Shown: positions 20,501 through 31,179, counted from the first letter of the stretch. The stretch is DNA of 64,000 nucleotides from Sinonovacula constricta (GCA_007844125.1 CM017571.1:26784954-26848953); one strand, 5' to 3'. The notes: generated by a model from the letters alone, not told the origin. Program-made: numbers and translations.

Positions 20501-23043
20501 GTGATCAAAAATGTTGTCTGATGTCAAATACATGGTAGGGGAAATCATTCTAAACCGCTTTGGAAATGTGGTGTACTCGATTTGCAATCGCGGTATTCCT
20601 TTAAATTAGTGTTTAAACTAGATTTTGGCTTTTGATTTGACATTTTTATTTCTGGGTTTAAGCAAAATGAATGTTGCATTGAAACATGAATCTATTGGAA
20701 TTGAAATTAACTGAAAGTAGACAAATTGTTATAGGAGACAAATTGTTATAGGACAGTTTGTTGCACATTATCATTGTCATTACCTTTTGTTCAGCAGTTT
20801 AATCAAACACGACAGTTGCAAATTGCAAACAATATGGCTGAGCCAATTAATTTTTCAAAGTGCCGAATTAAATCGCAAAAACTGATTATAGTGAGCCATT
20901 TCTATGTAAAGGATGACAGATCAACAACAAAAAATTATTGAAGTTTTCACATTTTGTCGACATTTTGATGCACATTTAAGATACAGTATAGCGTCAACTA
21001 ACTTTAATACATGTATAAATTGTCATCTTCTGACTTTACTGGGTGCATCGTACTACACTGTTGTGATTTTTTTACAGTTAATTTGTTGTTTGATTTATTT
21101 TACTTTTCTACCATGTAGTCCTATTACTTTCTTGTCTCTGTGTTTACCTGTTATAAAGTTTTAAACGCTATGTCATATTATACTCAGGCATTTGTTGTTC
21201 ATTCTGTTATTATAATTGGGTGAAAAGCCACCTAGTTTGATAAAATATGGCAATATATATTGTGGTATTTATTGCAATATGTTCTCTATGTATCACAATA
21301 TATCATGGTACACTTCAAGCATATCATGACAGCCCTACTGCCTTTGGTGTTGAATTTCAATGGCTGTCTTTGGAAGTCTTCCTTGATGCTTAGAAGAGAT
21401 AAGGTCATTTCACATAGATCTTTTTGTTATGATTAACTTATACAACTTACTGATCTGGCATCAGTTTTGTAAACATAAAAAATTAATTGATTTCTTTACA
21501 ATTACCGTAAGTGAATCGGCAATATATGTCATAAGTTCACGTTCATTCAAGCATGTTTGCAGTCATAACCAGTTGAATAATGACACTTGTATAACTGGAC
21601 CACCTGGTGCTGGCTTGAGAAGCAGGGCTTAAAAAAATGTGAATTTATTAATTTGTTCTAAATTAGCTGTCCTGGGTAGCAAGGATCCCTGCTTAATGAG
21701 ATTGTGGGACATTAAAATGACAAAAGAAGGTGCTTCTCTTAGTGGAGTTGTACTTTAGCGAGGTTTAACTGTACTCATTATTCTATGTCTAGATTACAAG
21801 TGCATAGATAAGAATGAAACTTGTTAACATCTATTTATTGATCATACCTACCGATTTTTGCTAGGTACAGGTTCTATTTATTAAAAAAATTGGTGCATAT
21901 GCATGCAAGTAAAACTTTGCATACTATAAGTTTGTGTCATAATATCAAGCACTTAAACAGTCAAACATACTATCTTGTTACAGGTTTTGTTCATGAATGA
22001 GGATAAGAAGGTAAAATCCAAGACTTACTTCAAATGTCTCAGAACTTATAGTTATACTTTATGTTCCCACAGTGGCCCCATTGACTGCTGCTCAGTTACG
22101 AACTCCGCCTCAGCCACGTCCACATACTTTCCTCACAATGACAACAGCACAGGTACCACCCACTTCTCTAAAGAAGGAAGTAGAAAGCATTGTGACGTCA
22201 GTGGGAGGGAAAGCACAGCCTCAGTTGACACCAACCACAGTATCAATGCCAGGTTCCTTACCACTGACCTTTCCTTACTACATGACATCTCTTCAAAAGA
22301 TTGCTCATCCCATACTAGTTACATCTTTAATGACACCCGCCCTAGGTGGCGCAACAACCTCATCTGTGATAGGAACCAGTGCTGGAACTAGTGCTAGTAG
22401 TGTGCATGCTAGTACAGCAGTGGCAGCACCAAGAAGTGAAATAAAGGTGAAACAAGAACCAACCACACCTGCAATCGCATCTATTGCTGCCAGTCATACA
22501 GACACTCATGTGACTACATCAGCAGCAGCACTGCATCAACAACAGCAGGCACTTCAGACGCTGTTTGCACCAAATAATTTATTACAAAGACCTCTTGCCT
22601 GGCCTTTTCTGGCCAGCATTCCACGAACATCAGTTGTTATGGCAACAACATCCGCAGCCCAGCCATCGCTGACATCTGCCCCTGTGGCACACACATCCAG
22701 TCAGCTGACCACAATCCCTTTAGCATCACTGGCGCAGCTAAACCAGCTATCACAAATGGTGTCTCCTGTCACAGTGAACTCGCCTGGGCTTCAATTTCCA
22801 CCGGCCACCCTAAGCCAGGCACAACTTAACGCTATGTTGTCAACACAGTTCTTAAAACAGTTCCAGATTCCTTTTGGAATTCCTTCAAACTTTCTGCAAC
22901 CAGGGCCGGTCCTTGGTCAGCAGATGATGAAACCTGTAGTTGTGGTTACTGTGCCAAGTGTTGTCACGCAGTCACAATCTGTGCTGACAGCAAATGTGAA
23001 CTTGTCGACGGAGGTCTCTACTACTTCATCTACAGCAGTTTGA
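8476..23043 (+). CDS. MNT: MNT, MAX-binding bHLH-leucine zipper transcription factor
   Basis: Complete gene: eight coding exons (8476-8530, 8796-8928, 14698-14739, 15421-15532, 16602-16791, 18399-18521, 19173-19529, 22073-23043) joined in one frame to 660 residues plus TGA. Residues 1-14 form a Sin3-interaction helix (MSLETLLEAAQFLE; vertebrate MNT has MSIETLLEAARFLE). The bHLH spans about 64-116, with the class-B E-box contacts H70, E74 and R78, followed by the zipper (about 116-152). An acidic segment and a long Ser/Thr/Pro/Ala/Gln-rich tail complete it. MNT dimerises with MAX (or MLX) at CACGTG in the nucleus and represses by recruiting Sin3, opposing MYC. A SUMO-type VKQE lies at 463-466. 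Human MNT is 582 residues, so this is slightly longer, mainly in the low-complexity tail. Confusion with MXD or MGA is unlikely because the basic region and SID match MNT best. Confidence 0.95.
8537..9246. promoter_or_regulatory. Cluster of CACGTG E-boxes around MNT exons 1-2
   Basis: Perfect CACGTG palindromes occur at 8537-8542, 9009-9014, 9016-9021 and 9241-9246, with a further one in the promoter at 8294-8299. The 9009 and 9016 sites are one base apart. CACGTG is the site bound by MYC/MAX and MNT/MAX, so auto- or cross-regulation is a reasonable inference. Confidence 0.55.
8796..8928 (+). CDS. MNT: MNT exon 2
   Basis: The acceptor is GAATTTCAG and the donor GG|GTAAAT. It encodes residues 19-63, an acidic, serine-rich linker (DALDDGSRSVSDAG and SLEESLDSFSETTS) ending in a lysine-rich KQPKIKPKSG just before the basic region. 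Phase is 1 in and 2 out. Confidence 0.88.
9515..9990. repeat. Tandem array, ~62-66 bp unit, about 8 copies
   Basis: The units follow 'TATGTTTTATGTTGACCAGT' then 'GTAGATTATAAAATAGGGTG' then 'CTCTCATTTCATTACTTTAT'. Copies differ by substitutions and small indels. Purity is highest in the middle and degenerates at the right end, as expected of an older minisatellite. Confidence 0.85.
10985..11045 (+). mobile_element. SINE fragment
   Basis: GGTGGTTCTACTCAG, AATAGCTGGATG and flanking words match the 3' region of the SINE at 58443-58685 and the fragment at 58008-58135. The head is missing. Confidence 0.4.
11424..11735 (+). mobile_element. tRNA-derived SINE, near full length
   Basis: The tRNA-like head has A-box TAGCGCAATTGG (11431-11442) and B-box GGTTTGATCCC (11475-11485). 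The body contains AGGGTAGTTCCACGACTGGT and GGCATGCTATACACAGTGAA, then an A-rich end with AATAAAA repeats near 11725. Related copies lie at 7335, 30083 and (minus) 42105. Confidence 0.75.
12440..13270 (+). repeat. Dispersed element with ~140-bp tandem core, copy 2
   Basis: About six diverged units of 'GAGGCCACATTTATAGGCCA' and 'ATCTTCATCAAACTTGGTCA', then 'GTCTGCATGAAATCTTGGAT', 'GGGTCATGTGGGGTC' and 'AGTAGGTCACTAGGTCAAA'. The block ends with AGGTGAGCCATCATGACCCT, matching the ends of the copies at 28.49 and 48.93 kb. It is opposite in orientation to the 1170-1900 copy. Confidence 0.8.
14698..14739 (+). CDS. MNT: MNT exon 3 (basic region)
   Basis: A 42-nt exon after TCTCCCCAG and before GTGGGT. 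It encodes GAGTREVHNKLEKNR, the DNA-contacting basic region. H70 and E74 are the E-box base contacts of class B bHLH proteins. As I recall it, this segment is identical to vertebrate MNT. Confidence 0.95.
14740..15420 (+). other. MNT intron 3
   Basis: AT-rich intron ending in a T-rich tract and TTTTTGCAG. No repeat or other feature was recognised. Confidence 0.7.
15421..15532 (+). CDS. MNT: MNT exon 4 (helix-loop-helix)
   Basis: It encodes RRAHLKECFDFLKKNIPSL then EDKRTSNLGILRSSLRYIQ: R78 of the basic region, helix 1, loop and helix 2. The acceptor is TTTTTGCAG, the donor CAG|GTAAAA, and it ends in phase 0. The vertebrate MNT counterpart differs at only a few positions. Confidence 0.96.
15533..16601 (+). 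other. MNT intron 4
   Basis: AT-rich intron with no repeat or gene I can support. Short minus-strand open frames here are chance. Confidence 0.65.
16602..16791 (+). CDS. MNT: MNT exon 5 (leucine zipper)
   Basis: It encodes residues 115-177, beginning NLKRKEREFELEMQKFAREK and continuing with a heptad-spaced zipper (IYLQQRMGELKTEL), then a Ser/Thr/Asp-rich stretch (DQDNDTNSTSTATG). The vertebrate zipper is similarly charged. The donor is CAG|GTAAAC in phase 1. Confidence 0.93.
16792..18398 (+). other. MNT intron 5
   Basis: AT-rich intron with T-rich tracts near 17205-17260 and one further CACGTG (17125-17130). The acceptor is a long T-run and TTAG at 18398. No other feature is supported. Confidence 0.65.
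18399..18521 (+). CDS. MNT: MNT exon 6 (acidic segment)
   Basis: It encodes ERGTPPPSDYDENDDDEEEA followed by ERLVMETNPSPLPKKNKRMFK. The Asp/Glu run parallels the acidic stretch after the zipper in vertebrate MNT. The closing basic cluster could be a nuclear localisation signal (inference). Phase is 1 in and 1 out, before GTAAGA. Confidence 0.9.
18522..19172 (+). other. MNT intron 6
   Basis: AT-rich intron with no recognised element. Confidence 0.65.
19173..19529 (+). CDS. MNT: MNT exon 7
   Basis: The acceptor is GAAATTTCAG and the donor AAG|GTAAGG; phase is 1 in and 1 out. It encodes residues about 219-337, a low-complexity Ser/Pro/Thr/Gln-rich region with KPIQAQLSHLKQ near its start and a basic TKILHRTLTQRQALMKQ near its end. 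I recognise no domain; it corresponds to the disordered tail of the family. Confidence 0.85.
19530..22072 (+). other. MNT intron 7
   Basis: The intron holds a hAT-type non-autonomous element at 20344-21337. The remainder is AT-rich with no supported feature. The final acceptor is TTCCCACAG. Confidence 0.65.
20344..21337. mobile_element. Non-autonomous hAT-type transposon (994 bp)
   Basis: The left end begins TAGGGCTGTTGTGGTAT and the right end, reversed, TAGGGCTGTCATGATAT, forming imperfect terminal inverted repeats. The flanks are CTGCCATT (20336-20343) and CTGCCTTT (21338-21345), an 8-bp target duplication with one mismatch. The 8-bp size is typical of hAT elements. The interior shows no transposase, so it depends on a partner elsewhere. 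Confidence 0.7.
22073..23043 (+). CDS. MNT: MNT exon 8 (C-terminal tail and stop)
   Basis: The terminal coding exon encodes residues 338-660, ending TSSTAV and TGA (23041-23043). It is rich in Ala, Thr, Ser, Pro and Gln, as in the tail of vertebrate MNT. A sumoylation-type VKQE lies at 22447-22458 (EIKVKQEPTTP). The only folded-looking stretch is LSQAQLNAMLSTQFLKQFQI near 22810-22870, possibly a short helix. Confidence 0.93.
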
Positions 23044-23368
23044 TGGGGGCGGTCTTGCACATGCTTCCATCTAGTGTTCTCATCTTGATCAAGCTGCAGG
23101 CAAAATATGAGGTCCAAAAGACAGTTTGCTTTGATAGCAGTTTGGTATATGCAACTGTTTAAATGTCAATGTGGTGGTTTCAACTTTATGTTTAGCCAGA
23201 TCCAGTGAAAGATTAAACATTGTCATTGTACATTTTGTTGAGCCAAATATCAACTTGACTGTTTCAAATGTTAAGTGTCCATTCTAAAAATGCACCATTT
23301 CGGTACAGATTTTATTTACATGGAATCTGATCAGGGCTTAAGTTTATTTAAAGCCACTTATTTTGTTA

Positions 23369-23374
23369 AATAAA
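23369..23374 (+). terminator. Candidate polyadenylation signal for MNT
   Basis: First AATAAA after the MNT stop, about 330 bases downstream. A later AATAAA at 25071 is an alternative and would give a 2-kb 3' UTR. Confidence 0.3.
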
Positions 23375-24439
23375 TATAAGGTAATAATCCTTTTCTTCTT
23401 TCCCAATTCTTAGGAGTTTTCAATTTTCTGGAAAAAAATCCAAACTGGGACAAAATAACAGTGTAGAATACCAATCTAAGTCCTCAAACAAGTTTTTAGA
23501 CACATTAAGAAAATATAAGCTTTTTTTAACTATTTAATACAGAAATCTTTAAAAAAAAAAAATCGCCAAATAAGCGTCCCAATATAGCAGGTGTAGATCT
23601 TCCAATTTTGTGGTAAAATCTCTGTATCACCATTCTCAAACCTGGTTTATTTCAAATCCGACTTATCGGATGACCAATCAATTGTTTGAAAAGGCCTCAT
23701 CACAACTTAACACACTTGAATTTTAAACATGTTTCAATCTTACCAATTTGATGTTCATGAATGGTCTTACAGTTCTATACCCTAATGCTTGTATTATTTG
23801 TGATGGCCTGTCGAAGTTCACTTTGGCCTCATCATACTGGATTAAATGAGCACACTTCTGTCTGTTGTTATTTTTGTGTTTATGTTTATCTAGCATTCTG
23901 ATGCAACTTTATTTATAGGCAACTGTTACTGATAATTTATTTCTGATATGTGCTGTAACACTCCTTTTGGTGCAACCAATTTACATTGTGTATATTTATT
24001 GTTATTTATTATAGATGTTTGTGGAAACATGCATGAAATGTAATATACTTGTTAAATTTGTTATAATTGATAGTTGTATGCTACAATGTAGCTTAGTCAT
24101 TCTATTGCACAAATAGGAAAGAAAATACATGTTGTTGTTGCTTGAAAGATGATATTGGCTGCTTACGAAAAGTTTTATAAAGTCGTTGCAGTTCTTTTAA
24201 AGTCTACAAAAGAGCAATGTCATGGTCAGACTTGGTCCCCTTTGCATATTTAAAAAAAAAAAAAATTGGCTAAAGGAGCATCATTTTTATATACCTTAAT
24301 GAAAAATGAATTTTAATATTATCTCTTCTAACTGGAAATTTTTTAAAAAGAACCTTCATGTTTTCACATCAGGAAGAATATAAAAAAATGTTGTTCACTT
24401 TTATTCATTTAAAAATTGATCCAACTATGCATGCAGGAT

Positions 24440-24760
24440 TTAAAGGTGGTATCCGACAGTTTGCATGTATCAGATTCTTTTAACAATAATTTACCTCTGC
24501 TTTAAAGAATTAGGGCATAATTTCTGCATAATCTCATGTTAGCATAAGTAAAGATGATTTTGAACACTGCCTACATTGTTAGACTGTACAAATCATGATT
24601 AAACCACTCTAAAGTTCAATCATTCCAAATATATGGATAAGCATGACAGCAACCTCAGCTTTAAACAGATACCGACATCTGAGCGGATAACCTGAATGAC
24701 GATATAATCTCAAAAACAAGTTGTGTGGTTTTCCTTGTTAAAAATAGCTATCTCTGCAGC
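24440..24760 (+). mobile_element. MITE-like element, copy 2
   Basis: It starts TTAAAGGTGGTATCCGACAG and contains TTAACAATAATTTACCTCTG. It ends with TGTGGTTTTCCTTGTTAAAA and ATAGCTATCTCTGCAGCATGG, the reverse complement of blocks in the 31.2 and 51.0 kb copies. No open frame is present. Confidence 0.55.
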
Positions 24761-25100
24761 ATGGCCCCTTTTCCTTTGGGGAAACACAATTGATAAATTG
24801 TACAAATTCAATAATTACATAATTAATGATGCCCTATGAGGCCATACTTTATTGATTGAACAGTCTACTGTACTGTACAAAAACGGTGTCTGAAGCAATA
24901 TGAAGTTGTGTTATTCATTATAAAACAAAGAATACATCAGATGATAATAAAAGATAGGATTGATTTATTGTCTAAAATATTTGCTGTGCTTAGCCTAGTC
25001 AATTTTACTCAAATATTTTTACTTAGACGCAGATGGGTTTACACCACACTTATATAAATGCCCTGGGTATAATAAAGATTGGTTTGGTTTGGTGTTTTCC

Positions 25101-28100
25101 ATTTATCTAAATTAATTGCTTTTTTGGAAATGATATTATGTCGTCTGTATGTCATCTGTATGCATGCTTTTTTCTGGTATTTAAAGTATTTTTATCATTA
25201 ATATAAAATTTTATTGTATGTTTCACATTTTGTCACATATTTATTTATTATTAATTAATATTGTGTCATTAGATCAAAGTATTTCAAGTGTGCACAGTTT
25301 ATTTTTACTGTTTTAGAATCACATGTTTAGATTAAACATTGACTCCTTAAAAATATAGTAAGAAAAACTATGAGTTTTTGCTATAATTAACTTTGTTACA
25401 GTGTTTAAACTTTAATACTGCTTTCATGTCAAAACAATTTTATTTTCTGCATTGATTTGTTTAGTGGTCACAAGATTCTTGTATTGTGATGGATCTGAAT
25501 GTTTGCAATTATTTTCATTTTACACTAAAAATATGTAGCTTAGTGAAGACTGGAATATTATATAACAAAATGCTTGGATTATTCTTATTTAAGGTGTTAC
25601 CTGACAGTTAAGAGTTTTCTCTCTCGAACAGCAAACTATTGTATTGTTGCTGAAATTATCCGAGATCCCTTAAAATGCTATTTATTAAAATAAAAGATAA
25701 TATAGAAGCTTTTTAGCTCACCAGAGCATAACCTTAGGCTAGCTATTGTGATTGTTACACGTTTCCACCTACATTCTTTAAATGACATCCATTGCTGAAA
25801 TCACTAGGTGAAATTCAGTCACCGGTAGGCCTGAATTGTCTCAGAAGCTTCAGCAGGCAGAGGGAACAAAAAGCATGTCATTTTCCATATATGGCAATAT
25901 TTGTTATACCGGTACATGTTCCTTGAGTGGCCCTTTATCAAGATTGCTTACAGAATTTGGATCGTAAGAGAAATCCTCATTTTTCACAGTAGGTTTTTAT
26001 TTTCTATTGAATTTCTCAAGCAAACTCACTTGCTTCTGTTGCAAGAGTTATTTATTTGAAATTGGATTAATAAACTTGGCTCCAAACCATTTGTGGTATG
26101 AATTTTATAGCAATTGCCCTGTAAATTGTAGCCAGATAACCTTGTTTTTATTGTTTAGTTGGCAACATTTTATTCCTCAAGAAAAGGAAACATTAATTCT
26201 TCTTATCCATGCATTCAGAAGTAAATGTTTTTTATTTTCAATATATGTACAACCTTTGTAAGATTGTAATGGTTTTGAACAACTGTTATTGTATATTGAA
26301 TTTCCCTCTCATCAGTCGGAGACTGTGCCATACTGTTGATTAATTATTGTTAAGAGTTAATAGTGCTTTTCTAACATGCAAAAGCAATGTTAATTTAATA
26401 AACAAAAAACACATTTATTATGCCAAAGTAATGGAGGTCTTTTACAATTAGGCAATTTCTTTGTAACCAATTGTTTATTATTTTATATCATCATTTGCCT
26501 TATGGGACCCCTAACAATTAAAAGCAATGATAGTTTAATATAATGTGCAGAATATTGATGATGTTAACATCTCACTTTTTGATCAAAGAAGAGGTTTTAT
26601 AAATTGTACTAAGATAATTTCAGTTTGGACTAAATGACTCTTTTTCATAAGATGGTTTCAATAAAAAAAATATTTCCTTTGTATTGATATAAGAACTTAC
26701 TCTTTCATAGTACTTCTGGGGATATTTAATACAAGCAAAAAGTTATGTATATCAACAATTGTTAATCTAGCTATTACAATTTCAGATGATATGTCAACAT
26801 TCACTATGGATTAACAGTATAAAACCAAGTTAATCTAAGTAAAACATCCTACTTACATTCAGCGAGTATTAAGGGAAGATAATGCACTTATGTCCCTCCT
26901 CACTATAATAAGATACAGTGTCTTTGTAACAACTAAATATGTTATTCAAGTTTTAACCTAATGGGTAGTCTGAAAAGCGCCAATTGTAACAGCATTGTAG
27001 AAGGTTATTAAAATGCCAAAGTGCACACTCTTGGTTGTTTTGTTTTTTTCCTGCCAATAACCTAATATAAAACTACAATTTAGCTAAAATGTTTGTGGAC
27101 TATTTTTATAATTATTATACTGTTAAACAGCTTACATTCTGTTAAAAAGTTTTTTAAAAACTTTTGAAACTAGAAATGTTACTGTTTATGAAAGTTTAGA
27201 TGCATTCTGTTGTTTTATAAGTTATAAAGATAAACCTATGGTTTGTTTAATCAAGAGTCTTAAGGATTACATACCCTAACATGCATTGCCAGGAAATTGA
27301 TGGAGCCTTGTTTTATGCTAATAAATATAACAAAAGCAATTTATTTCCAGATTTAAAACACTTTTTAACATATTTATCTCAAGATGTTCATATTTGAAGA
27401 TGGTAGCACCCAATCTCAGAAAGTGAAGAAAATTATGAGGATGCCTACAATTTAAAAACGGTGTTTTTTTAATATAATTTTAAAATATCCAACTAAATTG
27501 TCTCAATAATAATGCAAAAAGTAAAATAAGGGTGATTTGTTAAGTTCACCTGAACACAACTTATGGTAAAGTGTGAGTTCCAGTATTTAAAATGGTACAA
27601 AAATGGTTTAGATGGTTATCACAGATGTACTGGGTTGTGGAGGAGTGGAATGAATTTAAAATCAAAGGAAATTTAAGACATAATGTATAAAAATTCTGAT
27701 TACAGTTTAGAGATTGCACTAAACATATGTATAAAGAATCGAAATGTATATAGAAAACAATATATATACGTGATTATAACAGAAGTTTATACTTGAAACA
27801 GGAATATATATCACAGGTGTTTTTTTATTGCTAGGTGTATATCAAAAAATGTTTCTAATGCTAGCTAGCAATTATCATAGAAATTTAATTATCACAAGAA
27901 AATATTGTTTAAAAACAGATGCTTATTTTAAATCATATAAAGAGATTTTTACAGGGTATCACCAATTCGTGGAATTTTAATTTCTGTTTATTTATTCGTT
28001 CATGTATGCATATATGCTAGAGTTTTGGTATTAATATTTTATAAGTATATTTTGGCAACATGTAATAATGTTGTTTTTATTTTCACATTATATACAAAGT

Positions 28101-28180
28101 AGGAAGATTTGATTTCCTTTATATATACATATTATAGACTTAAAATAAAATATGTGTTACTATCTTCTATGATAGTTTCA
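25101..28180. other. Intergenic AT-rich stretch
   Basis: This stretch contains a truncated repeat with the AGCTCACCAGAGC end at about 25715-25970. Elsewhere I see no coding exon, RNA gene or organised repeat. Confidence 0.5.
25715..25970 (+). repeat. Truncated copy of the AGCTCAC-ended dispersed element
   Basis: AGCTCACCAGAGCATAACCT opens the copy. TTCAGCAGGCAGAGGGAACA and TTTCCATATATGGCAATAT and CATGTTCCTTGAGTGGCCC follow, the same order as in the long copy at 42345-43375. Confidence 0.6.
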
Positions 28181-28490
28181 TGGCTTGTGAACATGCTAGA
28201 TGCCACAGTTTTTATCCAATCTTCAAACTTGGTCAGAATGTTTGCATGAAATCTTGGATGAGTTCATTATAGGGTCACGTGGACTCAAAAAGTAGGTCAT
28301 TAGGTCAAATTTAAGAAAAAGCTTGTGAACACACTAGAGGCCCCATTTATGGCCCAATCTTCACCAAACTTAGCCAGAATTCTTGCCAGTATGAGATCTC
28401 GTGATTACTAAATGTCAGATATGAGCCTACTAACAGCCTGTATCCTCAGGTGAGTGATTAAGGATCATCATGGCCCTCTTGTTTGTAATA
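28180..28490 (+). repeat. Dispersed element with ~140-bp tandem core, copy 3 (short)
   Basis: About two units: CTTGGTCAGAATGTTTGCAT, AGTAGGTCATTAGGTCAAAT and GGCCCAATCTTCACCAAACT, ending CCTCAGGTGAGTGATTAAGG with ATCATGGCCCTCTTG. Same orientation as the copies at 12.4 and 48.4 kb. Confidence 0.7.
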
Positions 28491-28904
28491 TTCAGTATCA
28501 TATATTCTTCAAAAAGAGCTCGGGCAATTGTCCTAATACTAAATCATGTTTAATCAGAATAGAATTGATCTTTCATGTCTACAACATTTGAGGAAATGAA
28601 TGACTTAATTACAGATTTTACACTAGATATTTCATTTCCTTATTTATTTTATAGCTTATTTAACAACATAGGTATCAGATTTTTAATTGTCAGAAATTGG
28701 CCACAATAATTCTTTTTTAATTATTTTTTCAATATTTAAAAAAAAAATTCTTTATGAAACAAGGACAATATTGTAAGTCGTCTAAGATTTGTCCCACATT
28801 CAATTGTAAACTTAAAAACACTTTTGAAGTGGATTTAAGCAGGAAATTATTAAATTTGGTAACTGTTTATTGGAGGCTCCACTCGAAATTTTGGAAATGA
28901 TTTT

Positions 28905-29425
28905 ATAAGACCTTGTTTTACTTGTAACTTCCATAAATACCTTAAACATCGAAATTTGTGCACTACACGCTAACAAACACCCAACAGAAATCTTAATTCA
29001 GGCAATATTAATGCATATCTGTTAAGCATAATATCCACCGATACTGCAATGTTTGTTCGCTGAGAAAGATTTTTTTAAAAGTAGCTTTCTTCCCATTATA
29101 TGCAAACGATGATCGATGGGAAAACTGAGCTACAAATGTTATCTACCTGCATGTTATGTTCCACCTCGAAGGGCAGTATGTGTTTGCCTATTTCGGCATA
29201 ATTTATGGAAAAAGTCAATCCAGTTTTCAACAAATAACAAACAATGTTGTTGTCCAGATACACTTCAGAACTCATCTCCGACATTTTTGGAAACATTTTT
29301 TCTAGACCCCTTAGAACGTATGTCATATTCGGACTTCGCCACCCCCCACCCACCCCAGCTGAAAAGTTCTGGATCCGGGCCTGATGCTTGTCGCGTACGC
29401 GAGCCGCCATTGGTCCATTTATTAT
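28905..29425 (+). mobile_element. Twin dispersed element, copy A
   Basis: It shares with 31900-32420, in the same orientation: TAACTTCCATAAATAC, ACACCCAACA, ATTCAGGCAATATTA, TTAAGCATAATATCC, GATCGATGGGAAAAC, CTACAAATGTTATCTACCTG, CCTATTTCGGCATA, and AAAAGTTCTGGATCCGGGCC near the right end. The open frames inside are short and differ between copies, so it is non-coding. Confidence 0.65.
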
Positions 29426-29459
29426 GTGACAGTGGAAATATCGGTGACATAATTTACTG

Positions 29460-30080
29460 AAAATAAATAAACCGAAATTGTAAAAAGAAAGCTAGAGCTG
29501 CTTTGTTGTTGTTGTTTTGTTTTTTTGCTATATCACCTGACATTATTCGATATTTAACTGTTCATAAGGGTCCGTAATCCTGAACCATGTTTTAAAGACA
29601 TTGGCACTTGAAATCTGGCTGCTCACTGTGATCAAAAGGGGTGGGGCTTGTCAACCTGTCGGGACTCCGGCTCCAGTGGTATTAGGAAATAGGTGGAGAA
29701 TCAAATGTTGCTGACCAATGGCGGTGCAGTAAGCACACGCGTATCATATTGTTCAATGACCACTCCCCTATGACATCTCTGGGTAATACGCAAATTAAGT
29801 GTCCGGCTGTGATTTCACATTCTTTAGGGGTTAAGTATGGGTTCTCGAAAGAAGCAGTGGTATCCATTTCTATCATTTCGCTTTCGATGAAATCTCTGCC
29901 ACGGTGAGTTTCTTAAAGCTCCACTAGCCGTCCTTTAAAATACCTATTAACTGGATTACAAGGGAGACAACTTGTGGTACCCCAACACGAAAATGCTACC
30001 TTACGCGCCCTTGTTCTGAGAGTCGTAGAGCAAAGGTGCTAATTAAAGTTTAGGAAATAGTGTACTGGTGTTTGATCCAA
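29460..30080. other. Intergenic sequence
   Basis: No gene, RNA or organised repeat was recognised here. Confidence 0.4.
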
Positions 30081-30082
30081 CA

Positions 30083-30410
30083 GAGTGGACCTAGTTGCAC
30101 AATCGGTAGAGCGTCAGGTCTATGCACAGATGCTCCGGCTTCAAACCCCAGGCCGCGACATATCAATGTCATTAAAATAGTGTTATTATTTGTATTTTGG
30201 GTTTTCGGCACACCGACACTAACAGGTCATACGGCGCTGATAGTGGTATGCTAACTCTCAAGCATATATAAAGGAAGTTTTTTACGACAGTTCGACAATT
30301 TTAGAATAGTGTGACTGGGTGTGATATCATGCCATGTGTTTGCAAAATGCCACACATCGTGAAGGCAGTGGACTGCCTCAGAAGATTGTTAAACTTAGAA
30401 GATTGTTAGT
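30083..30410 (+). mobile_element. tRNA-derived SINE
   Basis: The head GACCTAGTTGCACAATCGGT with AGAGCGTC, and a degraded B-box (GGCTTCAAACCCC), is followed by TATATAAAGGAAGT, GTGACTGGGTGTGATATCAT and CACATCGTGAAGGCAGT. This matches the 11424 copy in order, with many substitutions. Confidence 0.6.
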
Positions 30411-30527
30411 GAAACATAAACTAAACAAAGAAACCAATCAATAGACTTAGCTTAAGTCAATTAATATGCAAGAATCAAACAAAAATATATATAATTTACC
30501 ACAGTATGTAATCAAAACTACTTTCAG

Positions 30528-30640
30528 ATCACCCTTGGCAAAGCGGTTAGAGTTGCCGACCTGTAACCACCCATCAACTCTGTTCGAGTTCAGAGAGTGT
30601 TCAGGCCGAAAGAATTTGGAATGTCCCCTAACCTGAATGG
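30528..30640 (+). mobile_element. tRNA-like SINE head
   Basis: CCTTGGCAAAGCGGTTAGAG resembles an A-box region, and TGTTCGAGTTC resembles a B-box. It does not fold as a clean tRNA, so a SINE or relic is likelier. Confidence 0.35.
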
Positions 30641-30654
30641 TTTGTGCATTTTTC

Positions 30655-31010
30655 TCTTTGTCTCGCTCTCTGTCCGTCCGTCCGTCCGTCTGCCTGTCAC
30701 GTACTAAGGCCCCATTTCACGTAGTTGAGTCTCATCTCACACGTTAAGATCCCATCTTACACAGTAGCATCCCATCTCACTTAGTAAGGTCCTATCTCAC
30801 ACAGTAAGATGTCATTTTATGCACTAACGTCCCATCTGACGTTGTAAGGCTCCACTTTATGCAGTAGTCCCATCTTACGTTCTAGAGTCGAATCTCACGT
30901 AGGAAAGTCCCATCTCACGCAGTAACGTCCCACCTGACGTAGTAAGGCCCCGTTTTACGTAGTAGGGTCCCATCTTACGTTCTAGAGTCAAATCTCACGA
31001 CTTGAAACTA
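30655..31010. repeat. GTCC microsatellite followed by a ~24-28 bp tandem array
   Basis: CCGTCCGTCCGTCCGTC at about 30675 is followed by roughly a dozen units on the theme 'CACGTAGTAAGGTCCCATCT'. Variant units swap GTAAGG, GTAACG and TCTAGAGTC. A higher-order pattern is visible, since TTACGTTCTAGAGTC recurs twice about 115 bp apart. Confidence 0.75.
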
Positions 31011-31179
31011 CGGAAATAAAATATATCATGCCTAACCCGGGTTATGCATCGTCTTTTTAAGTGTTTTGGCAGGTTTAGACTTTGAAATTTCGAACAGAGG
31101 TTACGCACGTGCGTAAAATGCGTAATGGCAGACACGCGCCTGCAAAGTCCTCTTTATTGATGTCCTACACCTGCCTGAC

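Larger units (their letters stand above)
23044..25100 (+). other. Probable MNT 3' UTR and downstream flank
   Basis: AT-rich, without coding potential. AATAAA signals at 23369-23374 and 25071-25076 are candidate polyadenylation sites. Which is used cannot be told from sequence. A MITE-like copy sits at about 24440-24760. Confidence 0.4.

Noticed and set aside
22917..23117. Minus-strand open frame over the MNT stop
   Set aside because: Shadow of the MNT coding exon; no splice or family support.
29096..29460. Open frames of 104 and 114 codons on both strands
   Set aside because: They overlap a dispersed element whose sister copy at 31.9-32.4 kb does not keep either frame.
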